A DNA stretch of 64,000 bases from Balaenoptera acutorostrata (taxonomy: Eukaryota > Chordata > Mammalia > Artiodactyla > Balaenopteridae). The notes beneath the pieces are model-generated. The model did no database searches. It was not told the origin of the DNA and saw nothing but the letters and a program-made list of their open reading frames with translations. The position numbers and the translations under genes were made by a program. Numbering within the stretch: position 1 is the first letter of the stretch; every line of letters starts with the position of its first letter. Of this stretch, positions 1 through 12,790 are shown one piece after another. The stretch covers positions 36,123,239-36,187,238 of the forward strand of contig NC_080065.1 in assembly GCF_949987535.1 (NCBI RefSeq). Reading direction: 5' to 3'.

Positions 1-1598
1 CTCAAAGCCTATAAATATTAAAATGAAAAATAATAGAATTGACTGAGTCTTTCTAGGACTGAATTATGTTTATGCATGGACATATAAACTAATTGGGTAT
101 TAAAAAACACTATTTGGTTCATGAAGAGGTGCATTTCCAGAAGTATATACTTGCATTGGACACATTTTAAAAAGTGTCGTAACAATTTTATTTTAAAATG
201 TCAGTATGTACTATATTACAGAAATTACACTCTCTGTTAGTGTTTAGGCTCCTATGAAGAAATAGGTTGTCACTAAAATATGCCTGAGGTCCATACTAGT
301 TTAAAATTCCTTGGAGAAGTTGTGAGCAAAAAAGTTTTCAGAACAGTTATTTCTCTTAGCAACTTGTTTGTTTCCTTCACAGTAGTTGGCATTTTGCAGA
401 TGATTACGTTATTGTTCAGAGAATCTCAGATGTAAATAGCAGATTACTCTGGTACCAGAAGGCTTACTAAATATTATAGACCCTTTCAGAATTTCCAAGA
501 GTACTAAAGATATAGACCCTAAGACGATATGAAACTGGTCACAGTTCCCAAGCATGCTGTGGGGTCTTCTCTGGCAATAACACCACTGCCACCAGCACTC
601 AGTCATGTGACATTTTGGACTGCCATCCCAGGATTTCAAGTGCCTTTACCCACACCTGCCAGGTGACTGATTTCCCACCCTCCCCAACATTTACCTCTAC
701 TATTTGCTCATTTGCTTGGGTGCTAATGACTGGTGAAACCTAAACCATCTACCTGCACCTGACCTAAAGGGAGTTGGATGTATGTTTTTTGTTCTATCTT
801 TAGAAGCTAGAACTCAAAATACAGAAAATTACTAAAATTAAAGAAGGAAATGTAATGATTCTGGACAAGTACAAAGGAAAAATGTCCACTGTAGAGATTT
901 CTTTAACTGTCTTCTCCAACGGAGAATAATCTCCTTGAAAGCTGTCCCTTTGTCTTTTTCACTCCATCCACAGCAATGGACAGACCATACCTTCAGGGAA
1001 AAACTGTGTCACTTGCATTGCATAGATTTAGGAAGTAGAATTGGGATAAGGAGAGACTTTTTCTGGCAACATCAATGAGCAGCATATTTGTAATAGATGG
1101 TCAACTGCCTCATATTTTGATTGATAAAGCCCAAGGTCTCTGAGCTATGAGACATAGAAGGAAAGAATAAAAATACTTTCTTTATCCTTCTTTATGTGGA
1201 TGTTGCTACTTTTTCATGAGAGAAGCATAGGAAGGCCCAAATTGGCAATTTGTACTCACTATTAGAGACAGTGCATGGTTTGTCAGTTTCTAAATTAAAC
1301 ATGATTCAAGGCTCTTCAGAATATGTTGAGATGAGTATTGTCTAAACATGTTTGTGTTATGTTTTCAGTATATTCACTGAATTTATACTCATTTTTATAT
1401 GCTGTGCATTATTAATTTATTTATTACACCATTCTATTAGCCCAGTATAAATGAAAATTGATGTTACTTCCTTCTAACTTCTGAAAACATGTATTATTAC
1501 TAAAAATACCTGGGAACCACTAAAAAATGTTCTTCTGCTTATAGCACATTACAAAGCCAGCTTGCTATACTTATTAATGTTAAAGTTCCATTGACCTT
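1..1598. other. Single-copy AT-rich DNA, no feature recognised
   Basis: No repeat family or convincing coding segment is recognised. A 76-codon open frame on the minus strand (409-639) lacks codon or motif support and is treated as chance. Confidence 0.5.
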
Positions 1599-2047
1599 TG
1601 TTATAGATTGAATTTTGTTCCCCCCAGATTCATATGTTAAAGTCCTAACCCCCAGTACCTTAGGATGAGAGCTTATTTGGAGAGATAGGAGGTAATCAAG
1701 TTAAAGTGAAGTCATTAGAGTGGACCCTAATCCAATATGACCTGTGTCCTTATGAAAAGGGAAAATTTGACCACAGACATGTGTTCAAAATGCTATGTGA
1801 ATGTGAAGGCAGAGATAAGAGTGATGCATGGGGTGAAGCCAAGGAAAGCTACAGGTTGACAGCAAATCACCAGAAGCTAAGAGAAAGTCATGGAACAGAT
1901 TATCTTCCAGCCCTCAGAAGGAACCAACTCTCCTGGCACCTTGATCTTGGACTTCCAGACTCCAGATCTGTGAGAACTTAAATTCCTGTTGTTTAAGCCA
2001 CTCGGTTTGCTGCAGTTTGTTATGGAAGCCTTAGCAAACAAATAACA
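1599..2047 (+). mobile_element. ERVL-MaLR-type LTR (MLT1/MST-like)
   Basis: The segment begins TGTTATAGATTGAATTTTG, runs through the family's familiar internal phrases (CCTAATCCAATATGACC, CTTGATCTTGGACTTCCAG, CTGTTGTTTAAGCCACTC) and ends ...AATAACA, so it has the TG...CA ends of an LTR. It looks like a nearly full-length solo LTR of a non-autonomous MaLR element. A 91-codon open frame inside it (1706-1981) is incidental. The same family is present in reverse orientation at 52227-52617. The subfamily was assigned from memory and is uncertain. Confidence 0.7.
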
Positions 2048-2689
2048 TCTTATCTAACATGAGCTCTTTTCATAATTTCTCTTTCTTACATGATTCTCTG
2101 TAGCCTTGAGGAATTTTTTAATCTAGAGGAGAACTTCAGAGCTTGTTTTTACATTGTACTCCAGCTCCTGGAGAGGTGTTCTCGGGCACAGGTCACGTTT
2201 AAGGCCATTTGTTGGATCACTGTGCTGGATGTCAGCTTTTCTGGGGAACTGAGAAAAAAGGATAAAACTCTGGGAGCCAAAGAATTATAGTCTTTCCTTT
2301 GGGCCAGCATATATTGGGATACCCCTTCTTCTGGGTCACCTGTCTGCCATGCAGCTAGTGGAGTATAGTCTTCTTCCTACTTACTCCTGAGGGGCTCTAT
2401 TCTAGGCAGCATGGAAATGAGCAGTTTAGATATACTGAGTCAGGCCTTGGCAAGAACTTTCTTTTGCCTTGTTTTTTCTTTCTGATCTTTCTTTGGATTT
2501 AGTTTTCTCATTCCATTACGATGAAGTAGTCACAAATAGCTGGGATTCTGGTATGAGCTTAGAAGAAAAGGACCAAGGAAGCAGCTCACTCTGTCTTTAT
2601 TATCTAAGGGTCCTTGCAGCTCCATATTGCCCAGGAGACTACATCAAATTTACAGATGAAGTTGGGAAGAACTGAAATCTTAACACTAT
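2048..2689. other. Single-copy DNA between LTR and L1
   Basis: No repeat recognised. Two short plus-strand open frames (2090-2290 and 2469-2675) show no recognisable domain and are judged to be chance. Confidence 0.4.
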
Positions 2690-5600
2690 TGATACTCTAA
2701 CAATAAATACAGTATATCTCTCCATTTATTTACATCTTTGATTTCTTTCATCAGAGTTCTATAGCTTTCCACATGTAGATCCTGTACATATTTTGTTGAA
2801 TTTGTAACAAAGTATTTTTTGGTGCTTTTGTAAATGGTGTCTTGTTTCTAATTTCAAATTTCAATTGTTCATTGTTGGGACTCAGGATAGCAAAAATAAC
2901 TTTCGTGTATCAAACTTTTATCGTGGAATCTTATATTTGCTTATTAGTTCCAGGAAATATTTTGTAGATTCTTTGGAATTTTCTACATAGGCAATCATGT
3001 CATCTGTGAACAAAGACAAGTTTGTTCCTTCTTCCAATATGTATACATTTCATTTCATTTTACTGCTTTATTGCACTAGCTATGACTTCCAGCGTAACAT
3101 TTAACAGGTGTGGTAAGAGACGACATAAGTGTCTTGATCCTGATGTTAGGGAGAAAGCATCCAGCTTCTCACCATTAAGTATAATGATAGCTGTAGTTTT
3201 TTTAATAGTTGTTCTTCATCAAGTTGAGAAAGTTTCCCTCTATTCCTATTTTTCTGAGACATTTTATCATGTATAGGTGTTCGATTTTGTCAACTGCTTT
3301 TTCTGCATCAGTTGATACAATCACACAATTTTTCTTCTTTAGCCTACTGATGGGACTTTCTTTTTTTTTTGAATGTTGAACCAGCCTTGCATCCCTGGAA
3401 TAAGTCTCACTTGATAAGACATACTATTCTTTTCATTCATTGTTGGGTTTAACTTGCTAATGTTTTTGTTGAGGGTTTCACATCTATCTTCGTGAAAGAT
3501 ATTGGTCTATAGTCTCCTTTTTTTGTAATGCCTTTATCTTGTTTTGGTATAAAAGTAATGCTGCTCTCATAGAATGAATTAGGAAGCGTTTACTCTGCTT
3601 CAGTCTTCTGAAAGAGATTGTAGAGAGTTGGCATAAGATCCATCACATCATAAATGTGTGGTAGAATTCAGCAGTGAAACTATCTGGGTCTGGTTCTTTC
3701 AGCTTTGGTGGGTTATTAGTTATTGATCCAATTTCTTTAGTATATATAAGCCTATTCAGATTATCTGTTTCTCCTTGTATGAGTTTTGGGTGGATTGTGT
3801 CTTTCAAGGAATTAGTTCATTTTATCTAGAAATTTATAAAACTTGTGAGCATAGACTTGTTCATAATGTTCTCTTATTATCCTTTTAGTGTCCCTGTGAT
3901 CAGTAGTGGTAGCCCATTTTTTATTTCTGATATTAATACTTTGTGTCTCCTGTCATTTTTCTTTAATCTGGCTAGAGATTTCTCAGTTTTATTGATCTTT
4001 TAACAGAATCAACTTTTGATTTTGTCGAGTTTCTCTATTATCTTCCTGTTTTCAATTTTATTGATTTTTGCTCTAATTTTTACTATTTTCTTCTGCTTTC
4101 TTTAGACTTATATTCATCCTCTGTCTCTTCTTTCATAAGATGGAAACTTAGGTTATTTATTTTAGATCTTTCTTCCTTTATAATGTGTATGTAACATTAT
4201 AAACTTTCCTCTAAGCACGACTTTTTTTGCATCTCACAAATTTTGATGTTGCATTTTCATTTTTATGTAGTTCAAAATATTCTTTAAATTATTTTAAGAG
4301 CTTTTATTTTCCCTATGTGTTATTTAGGAGTGTGTTGTTTAATTTCCAAATATTTGTGGATTTTTCCGGCTACCTTTCCATTATTGACATTTCATTTCAC
4401 CCATTGAAGTCTGAGAACATACTTCGTATGATTTCTAGTCTTTTAAATTTGTTAAGCTGCATTTTATGGCCATGAATTTGGTCTCTCATTGAATGTTCCA
4501 TGTGAACTTAAGAAGGATATATATTCTGTTGTTATTGGATGGAGTATTTTATAAATGTCAATTGCATCAAGTTGTTCAGGTCAATTCTATGCTTACTGAT
4601 TTAGTGCCTGCTTGATTTATCAGTTAATAAAAGATGGATGTTGAAATCTCCAAATATAATAGTGGATTTGTCTATTTCTCCTTTTAGTTCTATCAGTTTT
4701 CAGTTCTCTATTAATTTTTACCTCATGTATTTAAGCTCTGTTGTTAGATGCATACATATTTAGGATTTGTAGGTCTTCTTGGAGATTTGATCTCCTATCA
4801 TTATTTCATGTCCCTTTTTAACCCCTGGTAATTTTCCTTGTTCTGAGTTCTGCTCCATCTGAAATTAATATAGCTACTCCAGCTGTCTTTTGATTAGTGT
4901 TAGTGTGGTATAGTTTTCTTCTTCTTTTCCTTTAACTTACTTGAATTTTATAATTAAAGTGGGTTTCTTGTGAACAAACTATAGTGGAATCATTTTTTTT
5001 TTTTAAATTTCAGTTTGGGAAGTTTCTATTGATATGTCTTCAAACTAACTGATTCTTTCCTTGGCCATGTCCAGTTCACTGATCAAAGGCATTCTTCATT
5101 TCTGTTCCATTGTTTTTATTTTTATCATTTCCCTTTGATTCTTTCTTAGTGTTTCCATATTTCTGCTTGCATTACCCATATGTTCATGCAAGTTGTGTAC
5201 TTTTTTCCTTTAGAATTCTTAACATATTAGTTATGTTATTTTAAGTTCTCAGTCTGATAATTCCAATAACTGTGTCATATCTGAATATGATTCTGGTGCT
5301 TGCCTTGTCTGTTCAGACTCAGATTTTTTTTCTTTTTGGTGTGTCTTTTAATATTATTGAAAGCTGAACATTTGGATCAGTAATAGAAACTGTGGTAAAT
5401 AGACCTGTAGTGTGAAAATGTACTAATCTGGCTAAGAGTTGGGATGTGTTTAATGCTTACCATTGTTGTTAGTGCCAAAGGCTTCAAATTCCTCTATTGT
5501 CTTTCTTTGTGTCTCTCCTCTTGACTTTGGGTTTCCCTAAGCACTTCTTCTCAAAGAAAGGCCGTATCTTGCAGTTTTTTCAGCTGTAATCCATGGTTAC

Positions 5601-6660
5601 CATCCTGAGGCCCTGTTGCTGTGGTGGTCACGTGTGGGAAAGAAGTGTTCTATAATCTCATGATTAAATCTCAGTCTTTTAGTCCATCTGTCTAGGCTAT
5701 GACTTTCACAGGCATTTCTCAAGTGATATAGCTTTTCACCCCCTTACATAAGAAAGGAAGTCTAGAGAGGGCTAGAACAGGAGAAACGTCCTTTCTTGAG
5801 CTGGGACAAAGCTCTGGCAAAATCTTTTCCCTAGAAGTAAATCTTTTTTTTTTTTTTAATTTTTAATTTAATTTAATTTTTTAAAATTTATTTATTTTTG
5901 TTGCCTTGGGTCTTTGTTGCTGCGCATGGACTTTCTCTAGTTGCATCGAGCTGGGGCTACTCTTCATTGTGGTGCGTGAGCTTCTCATTGCGGTGGCTTC
6001 TCTTGTTGTGGAGCATGGGCTCTAGGTGCACAGGCTTCAGTAATTGTGGCACATGGGCTCAGCAGTTGTGGCTCACAGGCTCTAGAGCACAGCCTCAGTA
6101 GTTGTGACACATGGGCTTAGTTGCTCCACGGCATATGGGATCTTCCCAGACCAGGGCTTGAACCCGTGTCCCCTGCATTGGCAAGCAGATTCTTAACCAC
6201 TGCACCACCAGGGAAGTCCCGAGGGTAAACCTTTTTTAATGGTGAATTCTCTAGACATGTTTCACAATGATTACTCTTCCCTTCATCCTGCCAGACCCAG
6301 GAGGGTATCTTTCTAGGATCTTCATCATGAGAATCTGGTGAGGTTACTAGAGGTAAACCAGTGAAAATGCAGGAGATTGCCTAAGATTGCAGCCCCTAGG
6401 GATTTCTTATTCTTAGGTTAGTCCATAGTCAGCCTCCAGCGATTCATCAAAATTACCATTGAAGAGTTCCTACTAGTTTATGCCTCCAGCAGCTTTTGTT
6501 TCACTTTAACACTTTAATCATCTCTGCTATGATTATCTGGATTACCTTTCTTCCTAGTTTTCAGGGTGTTAGTTTTCCCTAAAACCTCAGCTCTCTGTTG
6601 GACCCAAGAGAAGTCATTGATTTTCAGTTTGTTCAGCTTTTTCATATAGTAAAGGCAGGA
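2690..6660 (-). mobile_element. Old antisense LINE-1 (L1M-type), ORF2 remnant plus 5' region
   Basis: Read on the minus strand this is a decayed L1. The reverse-transcriptase block is visible: a PGMQGWFNI-like segment lies at about 3371-3398. The active-site region is at 2993-3010 and reads F-T-D-D-M-I, where functional L1 has F/Y-A-D-D. Endonuclease/linker-like sequence continues to about 5000. From 5000 to 5800 and again from 6220 to 6660 the phrases match the 5' portion of L1M elements. ORF1 is not clearly seen, so an internal deletion is likely. The 3' UTR is missing at the left end. Many stops and frameshifts make it non-functional. A CHR SINE at 5851-6220 interrupts it. Confidence 0.8.
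5851..6220 (-). mobile_element. CHR-type tRNA-derived SINE (older copy)
   Basis: Antisense SINE. Its 5' end is at the right (complement of GGGACTTCCCTGGTGGTGCA) and its A-rich tail is at the left (T-rich from 5843). The B-box complement GGGCTTGAACCC is present. Diverged target-site duplications flank it: AAGTAAATCTTTTTT near 5835-5850 and AGGGTAAACCTTTTTT near 6222-6237. The divergence fits an older CHR-1-like insertion. It sits inside the L1 at 2690-6660, so it is younger than that element. Confidence 0.9.
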
Positions 6661-7138
6661 CTGATAACTGCCAAGCTCTTTACATGTCAGTGCTGAAACT
6701 GAAAGTCTTAAGTTTCATTTCTAAAACCCAAATTAATAATGATGAGGACAATAATAATTAATAGTAGCAGTAACAGTATAAATTCTAAAGGTACAATTGC
6801 ATTAGATTTACATGCATATTAAACAGTTTCTTTGCTTGCCATCCCTCTTGCATCTCAGATGTTCCTTATTCCTTCTGGGCCAATCTTTCCTCTTTCTTAA
6901 AGTATATCCTTTCATAGCTATGTTTAATTTTTTCATTTATCTGATATCTGAAAAATAATCTTACTTATACATTCTAATGCTAGATGCTGGTTGTTTGTGG
7001 GCCATGATTCTAGATTAACTTATATTCTGCATTAAAATGCTAAAGTTTTTATTATATTTTCTTTTGACTCCCTCAGTGTCATTGAAAATCTTTTCATCTG
7101 TCTACAAGCCATTTCTTTGGATGGCACCTCTTTCTCTT
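6661..7138. other. Single-copy DNA
   Basis: No repeat or gene recognised. Confidence 0.4.
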
Positions 7139-7154
7139 CATTTTCCTTTTCTTT

Positions 7155-7280
7155 CTTTTTTTTTTTTTTTTGGCTGCACTGCGTGGCATGTGGGATTTTA
7201 GTTCCCCAGCCAGGAATCAAACCCAGGCCCCCTGCATTGGAAGCATGGAGTCTTAACAACAGGACCACCAGGGAAGTCCC
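7155..7280 (-). mobile_element. Short CHR/tRNA-derived SINE
   Basis: A compact antisense SINE of about 125 bp including a T-run (its A tail), the core GGCTGCACTGCGTGGCATG, the B-box-like region and the terminal GACCACCAGGGAAGTCCC. Target-site duplications CATTTTCCTTTTCTTT (7139-7154) and CATTCTCCTTTTCTGT (7281-7296) match at 14 of 16 positions. It is shorter than the 300 bp CHR copies elsewhere in the window, so it belongs to a shorter SINE subtype. An open frame crossing it on each strand (7032-7368) is a by-product. Confidence 0.88.
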
Positions 7281-7296
7281 CATTCTCCTTTTCTGT

Positions 7297-8263
7297 TCTT
7301 CTTTCTTCTTCCCTTTCATCTTCTCCTCATCCTCTTTCTTTATCATTTTCTTCTCTGCCTTTAGATAGTTTCCCTTCTTCTTATAAGCTTAGAAATTCTT
7401 TATTGAGGCATCTCTCATCATTTATACAGTATCTAATTGTGTAATAGTCAGATGGCCTCATTCTTTTGTCTACAATATGTCACACTTCCCTTATAACCTT
7501 AGCTTTCTTTCACTATTCCTTTTACTAAAACATCTATTAAATTGTTCCTGTAAGCTAGCATGAAGTCCCTGCACTTAATTCTCTCAGCAACATTATAAAT
7601 TTAGGGGTTGCTACTGTCCCCATTTTATGGCTAACAAGACCGGCTGAGACATACTAAGTAAGGATAGAATTGGACTCTGAGCCCAGGTCTGTCTGGTCCC
7701 AGAGTCATCTCTCCTAAGTATCACCATCATGTGACCTTTCAATCTAAATTCTCCGCCTGGCTGGCCTACTGAGTCATCCACATTTCAATTCCCCCTACTA
7801 TGACTACCTATACTATTTACCTGACTGATAATAATCATTTAGTTATTTTCACTTTAACATTAATATACCTTTCCCTTCTCATGGTATTAGTCTCTTAAGA
7901 GCATAAAATGTGTCATTTGCCATGCTCCACAGCAGATCCTAATACAGTGCTATGGAAAAATTAAGTGTTCAGTAAGTACTAATTAAACTATGAAAAAATC
8001 CAATTATCTTAAAAGACACAGGTAGTTTTTTCTCTGAATAAACATGCCAATCAGAATAATATAATAATTATGTTGAATTAAAATGCATGTATATGGCAAT
8101 TAACCAAAAATAAAAGAAGATCTACGGCCACTAAGGGGAGTGTGGTAAAAGGAAGAGTGATGTTTCGGCTCATAATGTGTCGCTAAAATCATTAAAATGA
8201 CTGTGGTCTATTTTGTTCATTGTTAACAAACGTGAATATATCGGGGTTATATTCTACACTACT
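7297..8263. other. Single-copy DNA with a MIR remnant
   Basis: Apart from the MIR at about 7580-7740, no element is assigned. At 7880-7990 the phrases GAGCATAAAATGTGTC and CAGTGCTATGG resemble the end of an ancient repeat, but too weakly to name. Confidence 0.4.
7580..7740 (+). mobile_element. MIR fragment
   Basis: An ancient tRNA-derived SINE. CCCCATTTTATGGCTAACAAG corresponds to the MIR core, and it is followed by the AAGTAAGGATAGAATTGGACTCTGAGCCCAGG region. Highly diverged, as expected for a pre-eutherian repeat. Confidence 0.6.
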
Positions 8264-8276
8264 GAGTTTGTGTTTT
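8264..8276. repeat. Left target-site duplication of SINE insertion
   Basis: GAGTTTGTGTTTT here matches GAGTTCGTGTTTT at 8660-8672 (12 of 13). It marks the outer limit of a retroposed unit that is larger than the SINE itself. Confidence 0.75.
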
Positions 8277-8659
8277 TTTTTTTTTTAAACGTTTTTTTTT
8301 TTAAGCTGTTACACCTAGGTGTGACAGTGATGGCAATGTTACAACTAATAGTATTCTTTTTTTTTTTTTAATTATTTAATTATTTATTTATTTATGGCTC
8401 TGTTGGGTCTTCGTTTCTGTGCGAGGGCTTTCTCTAGTTGCGGCAAGCGGGGTCCACTCTTCATCGCGGTGCGCGGGCCTCTCACTATCGCAGCCTCTCT
8501 TGTTGCGGAGCACAGGCTCCAGACGCGCAGGCTCAGTAATTGTGGCTCACGGGCCTAGTTGCTCCGCGGCATGTGGGATCTTCCCAGACCAGGGCTCGAA
8601 CCCGTGTCCCCTGCATTGGCAGGCAGATTCTCAACCACTGCGCCACCAGGGAAGCCCCG
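8277..8659 (-). mobile_element. CHR-2-type SINE with probable 3' transduced segment
   Basis: The SINE body (about 8396-8659) is antisense and well preserved, with complements of the A box (TGGCGCAGTGG) and B box (GGTTCGAGCCC). Its AAAT-rich tail lies at 8358-8395. Beyond the tail on the SINE's 3' side are about 53 bp of unrelated sequence (8305-8357), then two T-runs (8277-8304), and only then the target-site duplication. Read on the SINE strand, the order is SINE, tail, extra DNA, second poly(A), duplication. The 138-codon open frame at 8419-8835 is a SINE artefact. Confidence 0.85.
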
Positions 8660-8672
8660 GAGTTCGTGTTTT

Positions 8673-11600
8673 AACTGAAGTAATTTATCAATTTTTAAAC
8701 ATACCCAAGGTTTCCACATTTCTCCAAGGCATACTGGATGATAACTTTAAAAGCAGGCATCAGAAAAGAGCCCGTGATCAGGGCCACAGTCAGTGTGGAC
8801 AAAAATGTGCTGCTAGCATTACGGTAACAGGCTGAATTCTTAGACATCAACAACATGCTTTCCTTACCACAATGTGTTCCCCTATACTGTTTCATCATTA
8901 TGAGTACTTATTTAAAACCCATTTACAAAGCTGATTGCCAAGTACTGTATTGTCTAGAACTACTGCAAGAGATTTAGGTGCATAAAGTTCACACTTGGTT
9001 ATTAGACCTTTAACTGCTTTTTTGCTTGCCAAGCACAGTTAATACACGAAAACAGTATAATCAAGATGATGAAAGTTTAAGTTTCCCATGACTGCCTTTA
9101 CTTGCCTACCCTTCTCCACATCCACCTTTGATATTCGTTCCAGAAAATTTACTGCCTCCCAAAAGATTCTTACATTCTTGGAATCAATTCCAGTAAGGCT
9201 AGTTATGTGGTGGTCTAATCCCTTCTTGCTCTGCTCCAAGTTGGCTTTTGATTGTTATTTCAAAAAAAATAATTTTACTGCCTCCCTAATGTGTCCATGT
9301 AGTAAAAGTCTCAGGATAGTCTTAATGCCTCTTTTTGAGATGAGCGAATGCAGCTTTGGGGAAACTGCGGGCAGACTGGGGTGGTTATCGATATCATGCA
9401 GAACTCACGACGAGTCTGTGATTCAGAAACAACTACGCATGCAAGCATGTGTGCACACATACTAACGAGCCCTGTGACCAGAAGCATTGGCAAGAATGGG
9501 TGGCAGTCTGGCGACAGTGAAGTGGAGATCTGGGGAACGCAGCCAGAGGGCTGCTGGCCTGTGAGCTCCCCAGAGTCCTCGACCACTTACAACCACTGTG
9601 ACGCAAATGTGCTGTCAAACTCAACTCAGGAACATAAAAGAACTGATGGAATGACAGACAAATATAGGGAGGAAGGCACATTAAGGAAGAATGGAAAAGA
9701 ACAAAGGAAATAAGAGATCAGTGTGGGGAAGACAGAATTTCTCAACATTATCAGCACTCCAGGCGGGCATAACAAGATTCCCGAGAATCGTTCTGTCTTG
9801 ACATGATAGTACAAAACTAGACAGCCAATCTCTTACTTATGGTGAGAATCGCTTCATTTGTGTCATTCATTAGTGGTGCTGAGAAAACTAATGATTTGTT
9901 CTTGCTGAACACAGATTAGCTTATGGATTGCAGACTTTTGACATGTTCAATGTACAGTCAAAGATGAGTTAGATTCGGCTCCCTAGAAAATGGATCCACG
10001 AGGCTGTGCAGAGCGGCTGCATTGTGCAAATGTGTTTCTAGTTTGTGTCCAGGCAGCTCTTTTCCTTCTTTCTCACTTCTCATCCAGACCACAATTACAC
10101 TTGTTATATGGAAGACAGCTCCTTTGAAAGCATTTAGAGGTATAAGTAATTATATATTGTTTTTGTCCCTCAAACCCAGAAATATTTACTTATTTCTTGA
10201 TATGAGTACATCTGTGGTATTTTAAAAATGATTTAAATTTTGGTTATTTTCTGGGATACTGAGATTTAGAAATTGATATGGAAATAAACACAATCCACTA
10301 ATTTTTGAATTGTTGTTTATAAACTTTCAGCGGCTATAAAACAGCTTAACTGGAATTGTTTGGACTTCCTATGAGGTAAGTTTAAAAAAGATTTGAACCA
10401 GAAATCTGGGGATATGACTCTAAACTCTGATCTTAGATAAGTCACTACCAACTAGAGATCTTAATGTGAGAGAAGCTAGTTTTCTTTTCTTTTATATACA
10501 TATATTATACATTTCATATATACATATATTATAAAGCTTTGGGTTTTTCCACCAAAATTTTTAGGGTAAAAACAATCTTATGACACTTGTTTTATATAGT
10601 CGAATTTAAGGTAAAGAGCTACAACAGATATTTGTGGGACTGTATTTGAAGAGGTTAGGTCACCTTAGTGTAATGTGTTTAACTTTTTCCTGCCACTTAT
10701 TTGCAAAATTTGCAAAAATTATAAACGGCAGGATACCCATAATCAACTCTCAAAGTTAAATTAAAAACACAGCTAATTTTAAATTATTGATTTAAAATGT
10801 GATATTCTACAAATATCTTTTACTGTTAATTTTAATAGATAATTTTAATTGTTTCAGAAAAATCTTTAATAAGTATATAAAAATAATTTCAATAATTTGC
10901 TTTTACTTTCACTGTAGTTTACATTTCTAATGAAACTATGTTCCAACGTTTTATATTCTATGTGCATTCACATGGTATCTTTAATCCTTCAGATAGCTAC
11001 TGACAACAGAATACAAATTATGTGAAATTTTAAATTATAACAATATATAGTGATTGGAACTCTTCTAAACATCACTGGGACATCAACAGAATGACACATG
11101 TGCCAAAATAATTTAATATACTGTCTTTGATATTTCATTGACTTTTAGTGAAGCCTTATATGTATTTTTCATTTTACTGTTTTGAACGTGTGTTAATCAA
11201 TGTAGGAGGATGGGGCATCTTTTATTAAATAGTTTGTGGGTTGATTTATAGCTTTTAAATATACAGACATATGGTACACAGGCCTTCATTTGCACTCTTG
11301 CCCCAGGCCCTGCAAATGTTGAGACAGTCTAACTTTTGACAGCTTAGATATAGCGTGAATCTTACCTTTTCCAGATGTATGGAAAGGGCTGTTTTTCTAT
11401 GATTGTTTCATTAATGTGAGAATCCTGAAAAAAAAAAAAAAACATGCTTTCTAATTTATTTTGTATAGAAATCAACTCATACAATGTTCTAAAGTTGTGA
11501 GATAAATTACTTTAAAGTTGTTTTAAGTGCTTTTTTAAATATGAGAAGTTATTTATAATTTCAGTGAAGATCCTGGGTATTGAGTTTGGAATTATCTAGT

Positions 11601-12654
11601 AATATACCACCAATAAAGCAGAGTTCATGAACAATCATTTTTTAACTGATTATTCACTGTTGTTCTGATATACACTATATGTCTTTTTTTATGAGGGAGT
11701 TCCATGTGACATATTCCTTCCATTTGAAGAATGAAGATTGAGGCTGTTCACAGAGGACCCCAGTGGTGAATCTATCTCATCAGTCAGTATTTCTCTCCCC
11801 CCACCCAATTGGTTGGTCTCTTTGACTCAATCTTCATGATGCAAGATGTGAGTCTGTCTAACGCTGCCAGGGACGCTTGGTGGGGCCGCCATGTTTCAGT
11901 GGACATCTTTGATATCTGACTCAATTGAAAACTCCCTCCTTTTGATATGAATTCCACAGTATATGTTGAAAGGTTCTATAGTTTGTTTTCCTTTCTGTTT
12001 TTTATATAAGCCCTCAACGTGCCTGCTTTTGAATTGTTTCAGCCTTTACTTTCAAAGAAATCATAATCTGTAAACTTTTACCTACCTTCCATAGTTCCAA
12101 GTTCAAGTAGCTTCACCAGGCATGGAGCCAGGGCATTAGGGTATGATACCTTGTCATTAGATAAGAGACGTGGTGACTAGTCTTGCTCAGCCTTTCTTCA
12201 TGAATCCTTTGTAAGAATCTTTACTTCTCTGGGCCTCTTACAGTCTGTAAAATAGTGACTGAATGGGCCTTTATGTCTCTTAAAACGCCAACATTTTTTG
12301 AATCATTACTCTTCTTGGCTTTTTAATGAGTACTTTGGTACTCATTTATCAATGAAAGAATAATTGATACATAGTTACTCCAATATGTAAGTTGATAATA
12401 CAAGGAAAGAGTAAAAAAATAAACTTTACGTTTCCTTCAACTGCCTCTTTCTAATTTCAAGAAGTGTTACACAGTTTTAGAATTCTAGGATAATGTAATG
12501 TCCTTTTTTTGTCTGTGTGACTGTATAAGAATAGATCTTTTCATGTCCTCTTCTTAATCTTTATGCATTGAAGAGCTCTTGTGTAAGACTTTCCCTCTAT
12601 CAATGATCCTTATTCTATTGCGATGTTTTTCAGCTCCAATACACTGCCATTTTT
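8673..12654. other. Mostly single-copy AT-rich DNA
   Basis: About 4 kb with no young repeat. The only stretch that stands out is 9039-9730, where several frames on both strands stay open and base composition is less AT-rich than the surroundings (see findings). A probable MIR lies at 12190-12300. An A-run is present near 11428-11444. Confidence 0.4.
12190..12300 (-). mobile_element. MIR fragment (antisense-type phrases)
   Basis: ACTTCTCTGGGCCTCTTACAG followed by TCTGTAAAATAGTGACTGAATG matches the familiar MIR segment that reads 'cctctctgggcctcagtttcctcatctgtaaaatg' in reverse orientation. Diverged. Confidence 0.55.
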
Positions 12655-12790
12655 TTTATTATAAGAGCTTTATTGAGATGTAATTCACATATCATACAAT
12701 TCATACATTTAAAATGTACAATTAAACAGTATTTTAGTATGACCAAAGACATGCTACATCACATAGTCAATGTGAGGTTAAACCATAGTT
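12655..12790 (-). mobile_element. L1M 3'-end fragment
   Basis: AGCTTTATTGAGATGTAATTC followed by CACATATCATACAATTCATAC and AAAATGTACAATTAAACAG is the typical antisense tail of an old L1M element. Short and diverged. Confidence 0.55.

Noticed and set aside
8419..8835. 138-codon open frame, candidate protein
   Set aside because: It lies in a CHR SINE. The same peptide-like text recurs at 33 kb, 40 kb, 41 kb and 51 kb wherever the SINE occurs.
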